Assembly (NCBI RefSeq): GCF_018332515.1
Contig: NZ_BOQD01000097.1
Location: 1-59,117 of the forward strand
Direction of reading: 5' to 3'
DNA from: Bacillus hominis
GTDB lineage: Bacteria; Bacillota; Bacilli; Bacillales; Bacillaceae_G
DNA: 59,117 bases
The notes under the pieces are model-generated. The model saw only the letters and a list, made by a program, of their open reading frames with translations. It did no database searches and was not told the origin of the DNA. The translations under genes were made by a program, and so were the position numbers. Below are positions 17,678 through 25,054 of the stretch, one piece after another. Within the stretch, counting starts at the first letter, position 1. Each line of letters begins with the position of its first letter.

Positions 17678-18231
17678 TATTTTACTACTTTTTCAATCAT
17701 GCTTTCCATTACATGCTCCCAAAGAGAAGTATCATCAGCTAATGTAGCACGGAAATTAGCGTACATTTCTTTTTGTTTTTCCTCGAATGTTGGATCTTCT
17801 TTTTCAGGCAGTGTAGCGCGCATGGAAGTTACTAATTCTTGTACTTTTGGAGCGCGTGGTCCCCAAACGGCTTGTTCATTTCCGTCTTTATCAATGAAGA
17901 TAAAGATTGGAATGGCGCGGGCTGTTCCATTTGTTAAATATTGATCCATTAATTCTAAGTTTTCATCACGAATTAATAATGTCATATCAATATTTGCAAC
18001 TTCAGAAATTCGTTTCATAACAGGTACGCATAAAAGAGCGTCGCCGCACCAGTCAGCTGTTAGTACGATAACGCGCCAGCCATCATTTTGACGTTCTTCT
18101 AAAACGGGAAGTAATTCATTTGGAATTAAAAAGTTATTGTAAATGTGCAGTAGCTCGTATTGGTTTACTTTCATTTCATTTACATATGTATCAAAGGACA
18201 TGCCTTTATCAGCCCATTGTAGTAAGTTCAT
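17677..18231 (-). CDS. thioredoxin-like family protein with atypical active site
   Basis: A 184-residue protein with a thioredoxin fold in the middle: VIVLTADWCGDALLCVP (residues 55-70) sits where WCGPC is expected. C62 is kept, but the second CxxC cysteine is replaced by Ala, with another cysteine at C68. PIFIFIDKDGNE gives the cis-Pro region. The N-terminal 45 residues are an extra helical part. The start at 18231 has AGAGGTG at good spacing, better than the GTG at 18240. It may act through one cysteine or C62/C68; not testable here. Confidence 0.85.
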   Translation of the reverse strand: MNLLQWADKGMSFDTYVNEMKVNQYELLHIYNNFLIPNELLPVLEERQNDGWRVIVLTADWCGDALLCVPVMKRISEVANIDMTLLIRDENLELMDQYLTNGTARAIPIFIFIDKDGNEQAVWGPRAPKVQELVTSMRATLPEKEDPTFEEKQKEMYANFRATLADDTSLWEHVMESMIEKVVK

Positions 18232-18297
18232 AAGTAACACCTCTTTAGTATGATTTGTTTTTATTGTACCAATTTTTATATAGAAAAGCTTGTATTC

Positions 18298-18729
18298 TTA
18301 CTCTTTCTTATCACTAAATAATTTATTTAGTGTGTAAAGGAATAGTGCGACACATAGTTCAGCTATGTTGGACATTTGTACGCTCTCTATCCAGTCGTCG
18401 GCAGTATGAATGACGAACCAATCTAGTGTAATTTCAATAATGGAGAGAAGAGCAATTGAGAGCCAATTTGGCATGTTTGTCATCATTGGATATAGGAGTA
18501 CTTTAAAGAAAATGAAGATAAAATATGTAATACCATTTAATAAAAGGATAAGTGAAAAAAAGAGTAGTAGAGCTGTTCGTGATGAATATTCTATACCTGT
18601 AATTTGAAAGATTCCTACATATACAAAGAATATAAATGCAAAGAATATAATGAGAATAAGAATAACAACACCAATAATAATAGTCTTATCTTTTAGACTG
18701 AGATTAGAAAATTTGTCTTCTTCACTCAC
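18298..18729 (-). CDS. YrvL-family membrane protein
   Basis: A 143-residue protein with a short acidic cytoplasmic N-terminus (SEEDKFSNLSLKDK) and about four hydrophobic helices. The layout and the NLSLKDKTIIIGVVI and DDWIESVQMSNIAELCV segments resemble YrvL of B. subtilis, a regulator connected with cell-envelope sigma signalling. The GTG start at 18729 follows AAAGGAG with 8-nt spacing; a longer ORF to 18834 lacks such a site. Family call is moderate. Confidence 0.65.
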   Translation of the reverse strand: MSEEDKFSNLSLKDKTIIIGVVILILIIFFAFIFFVYVGIFQITGIEYSSRTALLLFFSLILLLNGITYFIFIFFKVLLYPMMTNMPNWLSIALLSIIEITLDWFVIHTADDWIESVQMSNIAELCVALFLYTLNKLFSDKKE

Positions 18730-18891
18730 TATCCCAACTCCTTTTTCTGGAAAATCAATTTCATTGTACCATGAAATATTTATTAAAAAACTACGAATTA
18801 TGGGAAAATAAGGTGACAAAAAGTAAGATTTCATGTAAAATTATTAATAAGGTTTTTATTTAACTAAATGAAATAAAAGGGGCTGTCAAAG

Positions 18892-19311
18892 TTGTCTCAA
18901 AATCGAGAGCAATTAATGGAAGAACTATCGACAAATGTTTTTGCTATGTTTCGCACGCTGCGTAATGATATTGGAAAAATATTTGGTGGTTACATACCGT
19001 GGAATGAGTTCATCGTCCTTAGAATATTGAATCGCACGAATAAAGAAATGGTATCACGTGTAGCGAATGAGTTAAATGTGTCGAATAGTCATATTACAGC
19101 TGTTACAGAAAAATTAATTAATAAAGGCTTTGTAACTCGTTCACGTTCTACATCAGATCGCCGAGTTGTATATTTAGAGATTACAGAACAAGGGAAAGAT
19201 TTAGTTGCGAAAATGGAAGGTGAGAAAAAGAAATATTTACAAGAAAGATTCTCAGCACTTTCAGAAGACGAAATGAATGTAATGATATCTATTTCTAAAA
19301 AACTTATTTAA
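18892..19311 (+). CDS. MarR family transcriptional regulator
   Basis: A 139-residue MarR-type winged-helix protein. The DNA-binding region is MVSRVANELNVSNSHITAVTEKLINKGFVTRSRS with the wing SDRRVVYLEITEQG. Helices at both ends form the dimer interface. It starts TTG at 18892 after AAAAGGGG. It stands alone with its own terminator and has no adjacent transporter or enzyme in divergence, so its target is not obvious. The YrvL gene is divergent, 162 bp away. Confidence 0.92.
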   Translation: MSQNREQLMEELSTNVFAMFRTLRNDIGKIFGGYIPWNEFIVLRILNRTNKEMVSRVANELNVSNSHITAVTEKLINKGFVTRSRSTSDRRVVYLEITEQGKDLVAKMEGEKKKYLQERFSALSEDEMNVMISISKKLI

Positions 19312-19346
19312 ATAATTACAAATGAGAAAACGCTTACCTAATGAAA

Positions 19347-19381
19347 AAGAAGACCTTCCTCATATATGGAAGGTCTTCTTC
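19347..19381 (+). terminator. Rho-independent terminator
   Basis: AAGAAGACCTTCC and GGAAGGTCTTCTT stem after the MarR gene. Confidence 0.9.
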
Positions 19382-19464
19382 TGTGTGTAATAGATGATAA
19401 AAAATAAAATGTGTATGAAAAAAGATAGAGCGCCATACTACTAATAAAGGAAGGAGGGGGAAAT

Positions 19465-19620
19465 ATGACGAATCGTAATGGTAGTCAAGGAAGTGGAAAT
19501 CAAGGTTCACCAAAATCAGGGCAATTCCAGCAGGAGTTTAGTGCTGAATTTGAAGCAGGTAATGATAACAAAGGAAAAGAATATCGTTCGAAAAAAGGAA
19601 GTAAATCAAAAAAGGAGTGA
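19465..19620 (+). CDS. small Gln/Gly/Lys-rich protein, possibly spore-associated
   Basis: A 51-residue hydrophilic ORF (MTNRNGSQGSGNQG... ending GSKSKKE) behind GGAAGGAGGGGG. The FQQEFSAEFEAG segment recalls the TEFATET motif of gamma-type small acid-soluble spore proteins, and the Lys-rich tail fits a spore protein, but the match is too short for a firm call. A terminator follows at once. It is next to a broken symporter gene. Confidence 0.65.
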   Translation: MTNRNGSQGSGNQGSPKSGQFQQEFSAEFEAGNDNKGKEYRSKKGSKSKKE

Positions 19621-19640
19621 AATGATTCACTCCTTTTTTT
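19610..19640. terminator. terminator
   Basis: AAAGGAGTGAA and TTCACTCCTTT stem, T8 tract; overlaps the end of the 51-residue ORF. Confidence 0.88.
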
Positions 19641-19644
19641 TGAT

Positions 19645-19884
19645 TTAAGATGCGGCAGATTGATTTGTATTATATTTTTCTTCTGATTTTGCGACAATCA
19701 TTGCGCAAATTGCATCACCGGAAATATTTACAGCTGTTCTAGACATATCAAGAATGCGGTCAATACCGATAATTAAAGCAATAACCCTCTACTGGTAGAT
19801 TTGCTTGATTTAAAACCATCGTAAGCATTACAAGTCCAACACCTGGTACACTAGCAGTTCTAATATAAGCGAAGAGAGTTAAAT
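19645..19884 (-). pseudogene. 3' remnant of a dicarboxylate/amino-acid:cation symporter (DAACS)
   Basis: Minus-strand translation gives LFAYIRTASVPGVGLVMLTM then VLNQANLPVEG, followed after a frameshift by ALIIGIDRILDMSRTAVNIS and a tail ending NTNQSAAS. This is the C-terminal part of GltP/GltT-type symporters (motif ILDMxRTAVNxxGD). The first roughly 340 residues are absent and the remaining part needs one frame change near 19785. The break point lies next to the tandem array beginning at 19907. Confidence 0.85.
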
Positions 19885-19960
19885 TATGTATGTGGAAAAC
19901 AAAATAGACCATCATATGATGGTCTAGGGAAGGGGACAATTTATGTCAATTTAATTAGGG

Positions 19961-20068
19961 ATGGAAGCTATTCAAAGACACTGGGGAATGTCTTATAAAT
20001 TAGGGAGGAACAGCTTCGATACATATACTATAAAAGATAGATGTGACCTAGATGTGAACGTAGAGTGA
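19961..20068 (+). CDS. array ORF 1 (35 aa, putative)
   Basis: Begins MEAIQRHWGMSYKLGRNS and ends DLDVNVE. No good ribosome site at standard spacing (AGGG abuts the ATG), so translation is uncertain. Residues 1-18 are identical in all five copies. Confidence 0.3.
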   Translation: MEAIQRHWGMSYKLGRNSFDTYTIKDRCDLDVNVE

Positions 20069-20168
20069 AAGAGAGAGGGAGTTTTAAATAAAAGATAGAA
20101 AGAACAAAAAATAAGACCATCACATGATGGTCTAGGGAAGGGGACAATTTATGTCAATTTAATTAGGG

Positions 20169-20276
20169 ATGGAAGCTATTCAAAGACACTGGGGAATGTC
20201 TTATAAATTAGGGAGGAATAGCTCCGATACGTATACTATAAAAGGTGGATGTGACTTAGAGGTGAACATGGAGTGA
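20169..20276 (+). CDS. array ORF 2 (35 aa, putative)
   Basis: Same start as copy 1; after residue 18 reads SDTYTIKGGCDLEVNME. It is the most divergent copy yet keeps frame and stop position. Confidence 0.3.
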   Translation: MEAIQRHWGMSYKLGRNSSDTYTIKGGCDLEVNME

Positions 20277-20377
20277 AAGAGAGAGGGAGTTTTAAATAAA
20301 AGATAGAAAGAACAAAAAAATAAGACCATCACATGATGGTCTAGGGAAGGGGACAATTTATGTCAATTTAATTAGGG

Positions 20378-20485
20378 ATGGAAGCTATTCAAAGACACTG
20401 GGGAATGTCTTATAAATTAGGGAGGAACAGCTTCGATACACATACTATAAAAGACGGATGTGACCTAGATGTGAACGTAGAGTGA
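20378..20485 (+). CDS. array ORF 3 (35 aa, putative)
   Basis: After the shared 18 residues reads FDTHTIKDGCDLDVNVE. Confidence 0.3.
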   Translation: MEAIQRHWGMSYKLGRNSFDTHTIKDGCDLDVNVE

Positions 20486-20590
20486 AAGAGAGAGGGAGTT
20501 TTAAATAAAAGATAGAAAGAACAAAAAAATAAGACCATCACATATAGGATGGTCTAAGGAAGGGGACAATTTATGTCAATTTAATTAGGG

Positions 20591-20698
20591 ATGGAAGCTA
20601 TTCAAAGACACTGGGGAATGTCTTATAAATTAGGGAGGAACAGCTTCGATACACATACTATAAAAGACGGATGTGACCTAGATGTGAACATAGAGTGA
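20591..20698 (+). CDS. array ORF 4 (35 aa, putative)
   Basis: As copy 3 but V34 is Ile. The palindrome ahead of this copy has a 4-bp insertion. Confidence 0.3.
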   Translation: MEAIQRHWGMSYKLGRNSFDTHTIKDGCDLDVNIE

Positions 20699-20799
20699 AA
20701 GAGAGAGGGAGTTTTAAATAAAAGATAGAAAGAACAAAAAAATAAGACCATCACATGATGGTCTAGGGAAGGGGACAATTTATGTCAATTTAATTAGGG

Positions 20800-20907
20800 A
20801 TGGAAGCTATTCAAAGACACTGGGGAATGTCTTATAAATTAGGGAGGAACAGCTTCGATACGTATAATATAAAAGATAGATGTGACCCTCGTGTGAACTT
20901 AGAGTGA
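20800..20907 (+). CDS. array ORF 5 (35 aa, putative)
   Basis: After the shared 18 residues reads FDTYNIKDRCDPRVNLE. The unit loses similarity right after its stop codon. Confidence 0.3.
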   Translation: MEAIQRHWGMSYKLGRNSFDTYNIKDRCDPRVNLE

Positions 20908-20911
20908 AAGA

Positions 20912-21160
20912 TATGGGGATTTGAAAAGGGATAAATAGTTGTTGTTGTAAGAGTTATAGTATAAGTGGAGATATAATAGAAGATATTATTTTGTAAAATG
21001 ATAGGAGTCTGAATATAAATAAAAGTTGAAATCTATGAAAAAAAGGATTATGCTCAACTATGTTATAAGAATATAAGGTTTATCCTTCTACTTGTAGGCT
21101 CTTAAAGAGTCTTTATTTATGAGGGGATAAAAGCTTCGCTTGATAAAGGGAGTTAGTGAT
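20912..21160 (+). other. non-coding leader between array and Ktr gene
   Basis: AT-rich, with a short AAGG-TTTAT-CCTT hairpin and a GGCTCTT/AGAGTC hairpin before the gene. I see no c-di-AMP (ydaO) riboswitch, which often precedes potassium-transport genes. Confidence 0.5.
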
Positions 21161-22504
21161 ATGGAAGTAGCAAAAAAACAAGGGTTGTATAATCGCCTTA
21201 TACGATTAAATCCACCACAAATTTTAGCATTAGGCTTTTTTTGTTTAATTGTGGTCGGAGGATTGTTATTAAAGTTACCGTTTGCAACGAAAGTACATAT
21301 TAGTTGGGTAGATGCTTTCTTTACAGCTACGTCGGCAGCGACTGTAACCGGTTTAGGTGTTGTAGATACTGCAAGTACGTTTACGATGTTTGGTGAAATT
21401 GTTATTATGTTTTTAATTCAAACAGGTGGTCTCGGCCTTATGACGATAGCCATTTTAATTGTTTGGGTATTAGGTAAAAAAATCGGTTTACGCCACCGGT
21501 TATTAATTGGAGAAGCATTTAATCAAACAAATATTGGTGGTCTTGTGAAATTAGTGAAACGAGTTTTTATTTTTTCTATTTGTATTGAGCTAATAGGAGT
21601 TATCTTTTTATCGATTCGCTTTATTCCAGAGTTTGGTTTTGGAAAAGGTTTATACTATAGTGTTTTTCACGTTATTGCGTCATATAATAATGCCGGCTTT
21701 GCGCTTTGGCCAGATAATTTAACAAGATATGTAGGAGATCCTATTATTAATATTGGGATTTGTTCTTTAATTGTAATAGGAGGATTAGGGTTTACTGTAT
21801 TAATTGATATATGGTATAGCCGTAGTTTCCGAAAATTATCGCTTCACTCCAAAATCATGATTGTTGGAACGATAGCACTTAATATTATTGCGATGATTGT
21901 GATTTTTGTATTGGAATATAATAATGTGAAGACTTTGGGACACTTATCTTTAAATGAAAAGTTATGGGCTTCGTTCTTCCAAGGAATTACACCTCGTACA
22001 GCCGGTTTTAACACGGTAGATTATGGAGGGATGGAAGAGTCATCGATACTATTTACGATGGTATTAATGTTTATTGGTGCGGGAAGTGTATCGACAGGCG
22101 GTGGAATTAAGTTAACGACATTCGTTATTTTAATTACATCAGTTCTTTCTTTCTTTAGAAAGAAAGAGGATTTTGTTTTATTTCAGCGTACGATTAAAAT
22201 GTCGACAGTAACGAGAGCGTTAGCAATTGTCGTTGCTAGTCAAATACTTATTTTTACAGCGGTATTTGTATTAATGCTTACAGAAGATTTTAGCTTTATT
22301 CAGTTATTATTTGAGACAATTTCAGCGTTTGGAACAGTAGGGTTAACGATGGGCATTACTGCGAAGCTATCGGCGTTTGGAAAATGTATTATTATGTTTG
22401 TTATGTTTTGTGGATTAATCGGACCGTTAACACTTGTTTTCTCTTTGGCACGACCAGCGAAACAAAAAATTAAATATCCATCAGAAGATGTATTTACAGG
22501 ATAA
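21161..22504 (+). CDS. potassium uptake channel subunit, KtrB/KtrD (TrkH superfamily)
   Basis: A 447-residue integral membrane protein with four pore-loop repeats. The selectivity segments are TSAATVTGLGVVDT, SYNNAGFALWPD, FFQGITPRTAGFNTVDYG and ETISAFGTVGLTMG. It forms the K+ channel that pairs with a cytosolic KtrA/KtrC RCK subunit, which is not encoded here; that resembles the orphan KtrD of B. subtilis. The start is set at ATG 21161 after AAAGGGAG; an upstream TTG at 21140 would add seven residues. Confidence 0.93.
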   Translation: MEVAKKQGLYNRLIRLNPPQILALGFFCLIVVGGLLLKLPFATKVHISWVDAFFTATSAATVTGLGVVDTASTFTMFGEIVIMFLIQTGGLGLMTIAILIVWVLGKKIGLRHRLLIGEAFNQTNIGGLVKLVKRVFIFSICIELIGVIFLSIRFIPEFGFGKGLYYSVFHVIASYNNAGFALWPDNLTRYVGDPIINIGICSLIVIGGLGFTVLIDIWYSRSFRKLSLHSKIMIVGTIALNIIAMIVIFVLEYNNVKTLGHLSLNEKLWASFFQGITPRTAGFNTVDYGGMEESSILFTMVLMFIGAGSVSTGGGIKLTTFVILITSVLSFFRKKEDFVLFQRTIKMSTVTRALAIVVASQILIFTAVFVLMLTEDFSFIQLLFETISAFGTVGLTMGITAKLSAFGKCIIMFVMFCGLIGPLTLVFSLARPAKQKIKYPSEDVFTG

Positions 22505-22536
22505 GGTATCCCGCATAAAGCGAGATACCTTTTTCT
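22503..22536. terminator. bidirectional terminator
   Basis: AAGGTATCCCGC and GCGAGATACCTT stem with T tract between convergent genes. Confidence 0.88.
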
Positions 22537-22538
22537 TT

Positions 22539-22904
22539 TTAAAAAAGAGAGAACAATAACCCAATAAGCGCCACTCGGAATAAAATCGCAATGAGTGCAG
22601 CGATACCCCCTACAATGGCAGCGGTACCGCCAGTTACAGTAGCCCCACGATTATATGCGTAAATACCGAGTAAAACAGACACAAGACCAAACAGTGTTGG
22701 GAATGTGAATAGCGATAATATTGCTAAAGCAAGAGCAATAAAACCAGCAGTCGATCCAGCTGCAGATGATCTTACATCATCGTTATCTTTATCATCATAA
22801 TCAATACGCTGTGGCGCAACTTCAGCTGCGTATTCTTCTTTATAGTCACTATAATCACTATCTATTCGATCTCTTTTTTTATATTCATCAAATTTCTCAG
22901 TCAA
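22539..22904 (-). CDS. small membrane protein with acidic N-terminus
   Basis: A 121-residue protein. An acidic soluble part (about residues 1-48, with repeated DYS/DYK and DDKDNDD) precedes two or three hydrophobic helices with a Gly/Ala-rich loop (YNRGATVTGGTAAIVGGI), similar to DUF4190-type proteins. The TTG start at 22904 is chosen because AAAGGAG lies 8 nt upstream; an ATG at 22934 has no such site. Function unknown. The gene is alone and convergent with the Ktr gene. Confidence 0.75.
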   Translation of the reverse strand: MTEKFDEYKKRDRIDSDYSDYKEEYAAEVAPQRIDYDDKDNDDVRSSAAGSTAGFIALALAILSLFTFPTLFGLVSVLLGIYAYNRGATVTGGTAAIVGGIAALIAILFRVALIGLLFSLF

Positions 22905-23093
22905 AGTAAGGACTCCTTTCATAACAAGGTTCAATAATAGTATGTTTCTCTTTACTGTTTTTATCCGAGCCTGTACAGGGAGTAATATCCAATTGGAAAG
23001 TAAAAATGTTTTTTCAAAATAGGAAAACTAAGTATGACTTCCTCTATTTTGGAAAGTATAAAAAAGAATAATGAGGAAAGGGTGCTGTACATA

Positions 23094-23495
23094 ATGGAAC
23101 ATCCAATTGAAAATTTAATGAAAACAGCAATGACAAATTTAAAAGAGATGGTAGATGTAAATACGATTGTCGGAAGTCCGGTTTCAACAGCCGATGGAAA
23201 TGTAGTATTAACAGTATCGCAAGTTGCTTTCGGTTTTGGAGCTGGTGGAAGTGATTTTAAAGGGGAATTTATTTCTGAAAAACATAATGGCGGACAAGGG
23301 CAGCATAAAGAGAACAAGCAAGTTCATCCATTTGGAGGCGGGAGTGGGGCTGGGGTTTCCATTAGCCCAGTGGCTTTTTTAGTAGTTGGTTCTAACGGTG
23401 TACAGGTATTGCATCTCAATAGTAGCACCCATTTAATCGAAAAAGCGTTAAATGCTGTACCAAGCACTGTAGATAAATTTGTGAACGGTCGCTAA
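23094..23495 (+). CDS. gerW: sporulation protein GerW (YtfJ family)
   Basis: A 133-residue protein matching the YtfJ/GerW family: HPIENLMKTAMTNLKEMVDV, TIVGSPVSTADGNVVLTVSQ, and the Gly-rich HPFGGGSGAGVSISPVAF, then SNGVQVLHL near the end. GerW of B. subtilis is a forespore protein needed for efficient L-alanine germination. The start at 23094 follows GGAAAGGGTG; an upstream ATG at 23034 lacks support. It is the main sporulation gene in the window. Confidence 0.92.
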   Translation: MEHPIENLMKTAMTNLKEMVDVNTIVGSPVSTADGNVVLTVSQVAFGFGAGGSDFKGEFISEKHNGGQGQHKENKQVHPFGGGSGAGVSISPVAFLVVGSNGVQVLHLNSSTHLIEKALNAVPSTVDKFVNGR

Positions 23496-23609
23496 AGGTG
23501 AACTTGCATTTTTTAGGAATTATGATATATTAGAAAAAGTGCGCTTAAGGACGATTGAAATAATTGAAATGTAAATATATATGATGTGTGAAATAAGGGA
23601 GAGGAATTT

Positions 23610-23699
23610 ATGATTAATATCAAAAACTTGGTAGTCGGCTTATTTATGCTAGTAAGCGGATTTGTTGTATATGTAATAAAAGAAAAAGCTCCATTCTAA
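23610..23699 (+). CDS. 29-residue single-pass membrane peptide
   Basis: MINIKNLVVGLFMLVSGFVV followed by YVIKEKAPF: one hydrophobic helix with a positively charged end, behind a strong GGGAGAGG ribosome site and followed directly by a terminator. It is too short for gene finders. No family recognised; it resembles the many small membrane peptides of Bacillus. Confidence 0.7.
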   Translation: MINIKNLVVGLFMLVSGFVVYVIKEKAPF

Positions 23700-23731
23700 A
23701 ACAGACAAACCGTTAATGTCTGTTTTAAATT
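23697..23731 (+). terminator. Rho-independent terminator
   Basis: AAAACAGACA and TGTCTGTTTT stem after the 29-residue ORF. Confidence 0.85.
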
Positions 23732-23742
23732 TGTAAAAAATG

Positions 23743-23771
23743 TTGACAAGTTATTGTATTGGTGTTAAAAT
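23743..23771 (+). promoter_or_regulatory. strong sigma-A type promoter
   Basis: TTGACA (23743-23748), 17-nt spacer, TAAAAT (23766-23771). No ORF of note follows; see the ncRNA entry. Confidence 0.85.
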
Positions 23772-23777
23772 TTTAAT

Positions 23778-24050
23778 TCGTGTCTCGGTTAAAGCTAGTG
23801 TAAAGTAAATAAATCTTATGAATATAATACGAAAAGTTTGCGAAAGATCGGGTAGTCTTACCAACAACTTTTGTGAACAAACCCTATAAATTGTATATGT
23901 AAGCTTTATATGTATACTAGTGAATCAAGGAGCGGTCAGTGGAACCGTAATGATGAGAGAGAGGTAGGGCTTTCATCCAGTATATGTTACTTTCCCGTTA
24001 GGTGAATATAAAAAAGAGGACTCCTTGTGAAAAGGAGTCCTCTTTCTTTT
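23778..24050 (+). ncRNA. candidate structured small RNA (~270 nt)
   Basis: A consensus promoter and a strong terminator (24013-24045, AAAGAGGACTCCTT stem) bracket a sequence without a credible ORF. Within it TATACT (23913-23918) pairs with AGTATA (23979-23984), enclosing two more helices: CGGT/ACCG (23933-23936 with 23944-23947) and an 8-bp GATGAGAG/CTTTCATC (23952-23959 with 23970-23977). This makes a three-way junction. The TAGGG in the last loop can pair with CCCTA at 23882-23886. I recognise no Rfam family. Confidence 0.6.
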
Positions 24051-24072
24051 GTGTATTGTGATTTGTAAAAAT

Positions 24073-24312
24073 TTAAATGCGACTTTCAACCTGCTGACAA
24101 ATTTCATCTGTTGTTAAACCATGAGCTGTAATTACCGATCCTTTTATTGATGTATCTGCAATACCCATCATATTAGAATCTTGCCCAGTTACAACACAAC
24201 AATCGCACCCTTGTGCATCGTGTTCTGAGTTAAGTGTAACGACTTCATGCCCATGTTGCTGAAGAGCTTGTTGAACATCTGTTAATGAGTTTTCAACGCC
24301 AATTCTAGCCAT
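24073..24312 (-). CDS. UPF0180 (YkuS-like) protein
   Basis: A 79-residue protein matching UPF0180/Yku[21 protein letters not shown] near the N-terminus and the [16 protein letters not shown] segment with three clustered cysteines (family members have the VVTGxDxNxMG part). Function unknown. The start at 24312 follows GTAGGAGGTG with 6-nt spacing; the ORF extends 9 bp further. It is convergent with the candidate ncRNA and shares its terminator. Confidence 0.85.
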   Translation of the reverse strand: MARIGVENSLTDVQQALQQHGHEVVTLNSEHDAQGCDCCVVTGQDSNMMGIADTSIKGSVITAHGLTTDEICQQVESRI

Positions 24313-24399
24313 AATTCTCACCTCCTACCATCTAGTTGTTAGTATGCTCAAGTCCAAAGCATATATTTATGAAAAAGATGGTAGGAAGAGAATATTTAT

Positions 24400-24639
24400 T
24401 TAGTCGTTATATACACCAGTAAGCATTTGACTAACGAATTGATCATTTAATGTATCTTGTGCTGAACTGTTATTAGATTGAATATCGATTGAAGCTGTAT
24501 AGTTGTTATGTTTCCTGCTATGTGGTTCTACTTCAACGTAATTATCGAATTTACAAAACCCTTTCGTATCCATTAGATCAAATAGTTGTAGCATTTCTAC
24601 TACCTCTTGTCTCGTTCCTTTAATTTGTACACACGCCAT
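24400..24639 (-). CDS. small hypothetical protein (DUF3970-like)
   Basis: A 79-residue protein starting MACVQIKGTRQEVVEMLQLF, similar to the DUF3970/YvzF type of small proteins that open with a VRIKGT strand and an amphipathic helix. The rest is polar with an Asn/Ser-rich middle. AAGGAGGAAATAACA precedes the ATG at 24639; the longer ORF to 24657 would place the start over the ribosome site. Function unknown. Confidence 0.7.
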   Translation of the reverse strand: MACVQIKGTRQEVVEMLQLFDLMDTKGFCKFDNYVEVEPHSRKHNNYTASIDIQSNNSSAQDTLNDQFVSQMLTGVYND

Positions 24640-24900
24640 TGTTATTTCCTCCTTCAATTTGACAAATTGTTTTTTAAAAATAGGATTATGATTACTAAAT
24701 GAAAAATATGAATGTTATTTTTAGACAGCGTTATTTTTGTTATTTTCCCCCTTTTTCACCAAAAGTCGTTGTATATTCCCGAATTTATAAATCGGACGTC
24801 CGTTTATTGAATACAATAGATTCGTATCAATTGGCGAAAACCCTTCTTTTAAACAAATATTTTTTTTAGTAGAATTTGGCGAAAAAAATTTTTTGACTTT

Positions 24901-24917
24901 TTGTAAACGTTAACAAT
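24901..24917 (+). promoter_or_regulatory. cre site for CcpA
   Basis: TTGTAAACGTTAACAAT fits the consensus WTGNAARCGNWWWCAWW at every position. CcpA activates ilv-leu in B. subtilis; here the effect depends on which promoter is used. Confidence 0.8.
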
Positions 24918-24965
24918 GTTATTAAATCAATATAATCAAAGATGTACGTACGATTAAAAATTAAA

Positions 24966-24980
24966 AATTTTCTAAAAATT
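24966..24980 (+). promoter_or_regulatory. CodY box upstream of ilvE
   Basis: AATTTTCTAAAAATT differs from the CodY consensus AATTTTCWGAAAATT at one base. CodY represses branched-chain amino acid genes when Ile, Leu, Val and GTP are plentiful. Confidence 0.78.
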
Positions 24981-25054
24981 CACTTGATTTATTTGAAAAG
25001 GAGAGTAAACTAGGAAACAATAAAAAACTCATAGAACATAGGGGGCGCTTTCAA

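Larger units (their letters stand above)
19907..20911. repeat. tandem array, five copies of a ~209-bp unit
   Basis: Units start at 19907, 20115, 20324, 20533 and 20746 (periods 208, 209, 209, 213); the last copy stops about 45 bp short. Each begins with the palindrome GACCATCACATGATGGTC or a variant, then AGGGAAGGGGACAATTTATG, a hairpin AAGACA-loop-TGTCTT flanked by two similar AATTAGGGA-GGAA-AGCT motifs, an ORF of 35 codons and an AAATAAAAGATAGAAAG tail. The left ~115 bp is nearly identical in all copies; the right half varies by point changes. On the minus strand the palindrome is followed by a T-rich run, like a terminator. Confidence 0.95.
24640..25054. other. 415-bp regulatory region upstream of ilvE
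   Basis: No ORF. It holds a cre-like site (24901-24917), a TATAAT at 24931-24936, a CodY-like box (24966-24980), and a second possible promoter TTGATT-16-TAAACT (24984-25011). A CGGACGTCCG palindrome is at 24793-24802. Two GGCGAAAA repeats have no assigned role. Confidence 0.7.

Noticed and set aside
19907-20911. CRISPR array
   Set aside because: Units are ~209 bp, contiguous and without unique spacers; no cas genes nearby. The Cas4-like cysteine pattern at 10995-11768 is far away and AddB-like.
20912-21160. c-di-AMP (ydaO) riboswitch before the Ktr gene
   Set aside because: Expected from function, but none of the conserved motifs are present.
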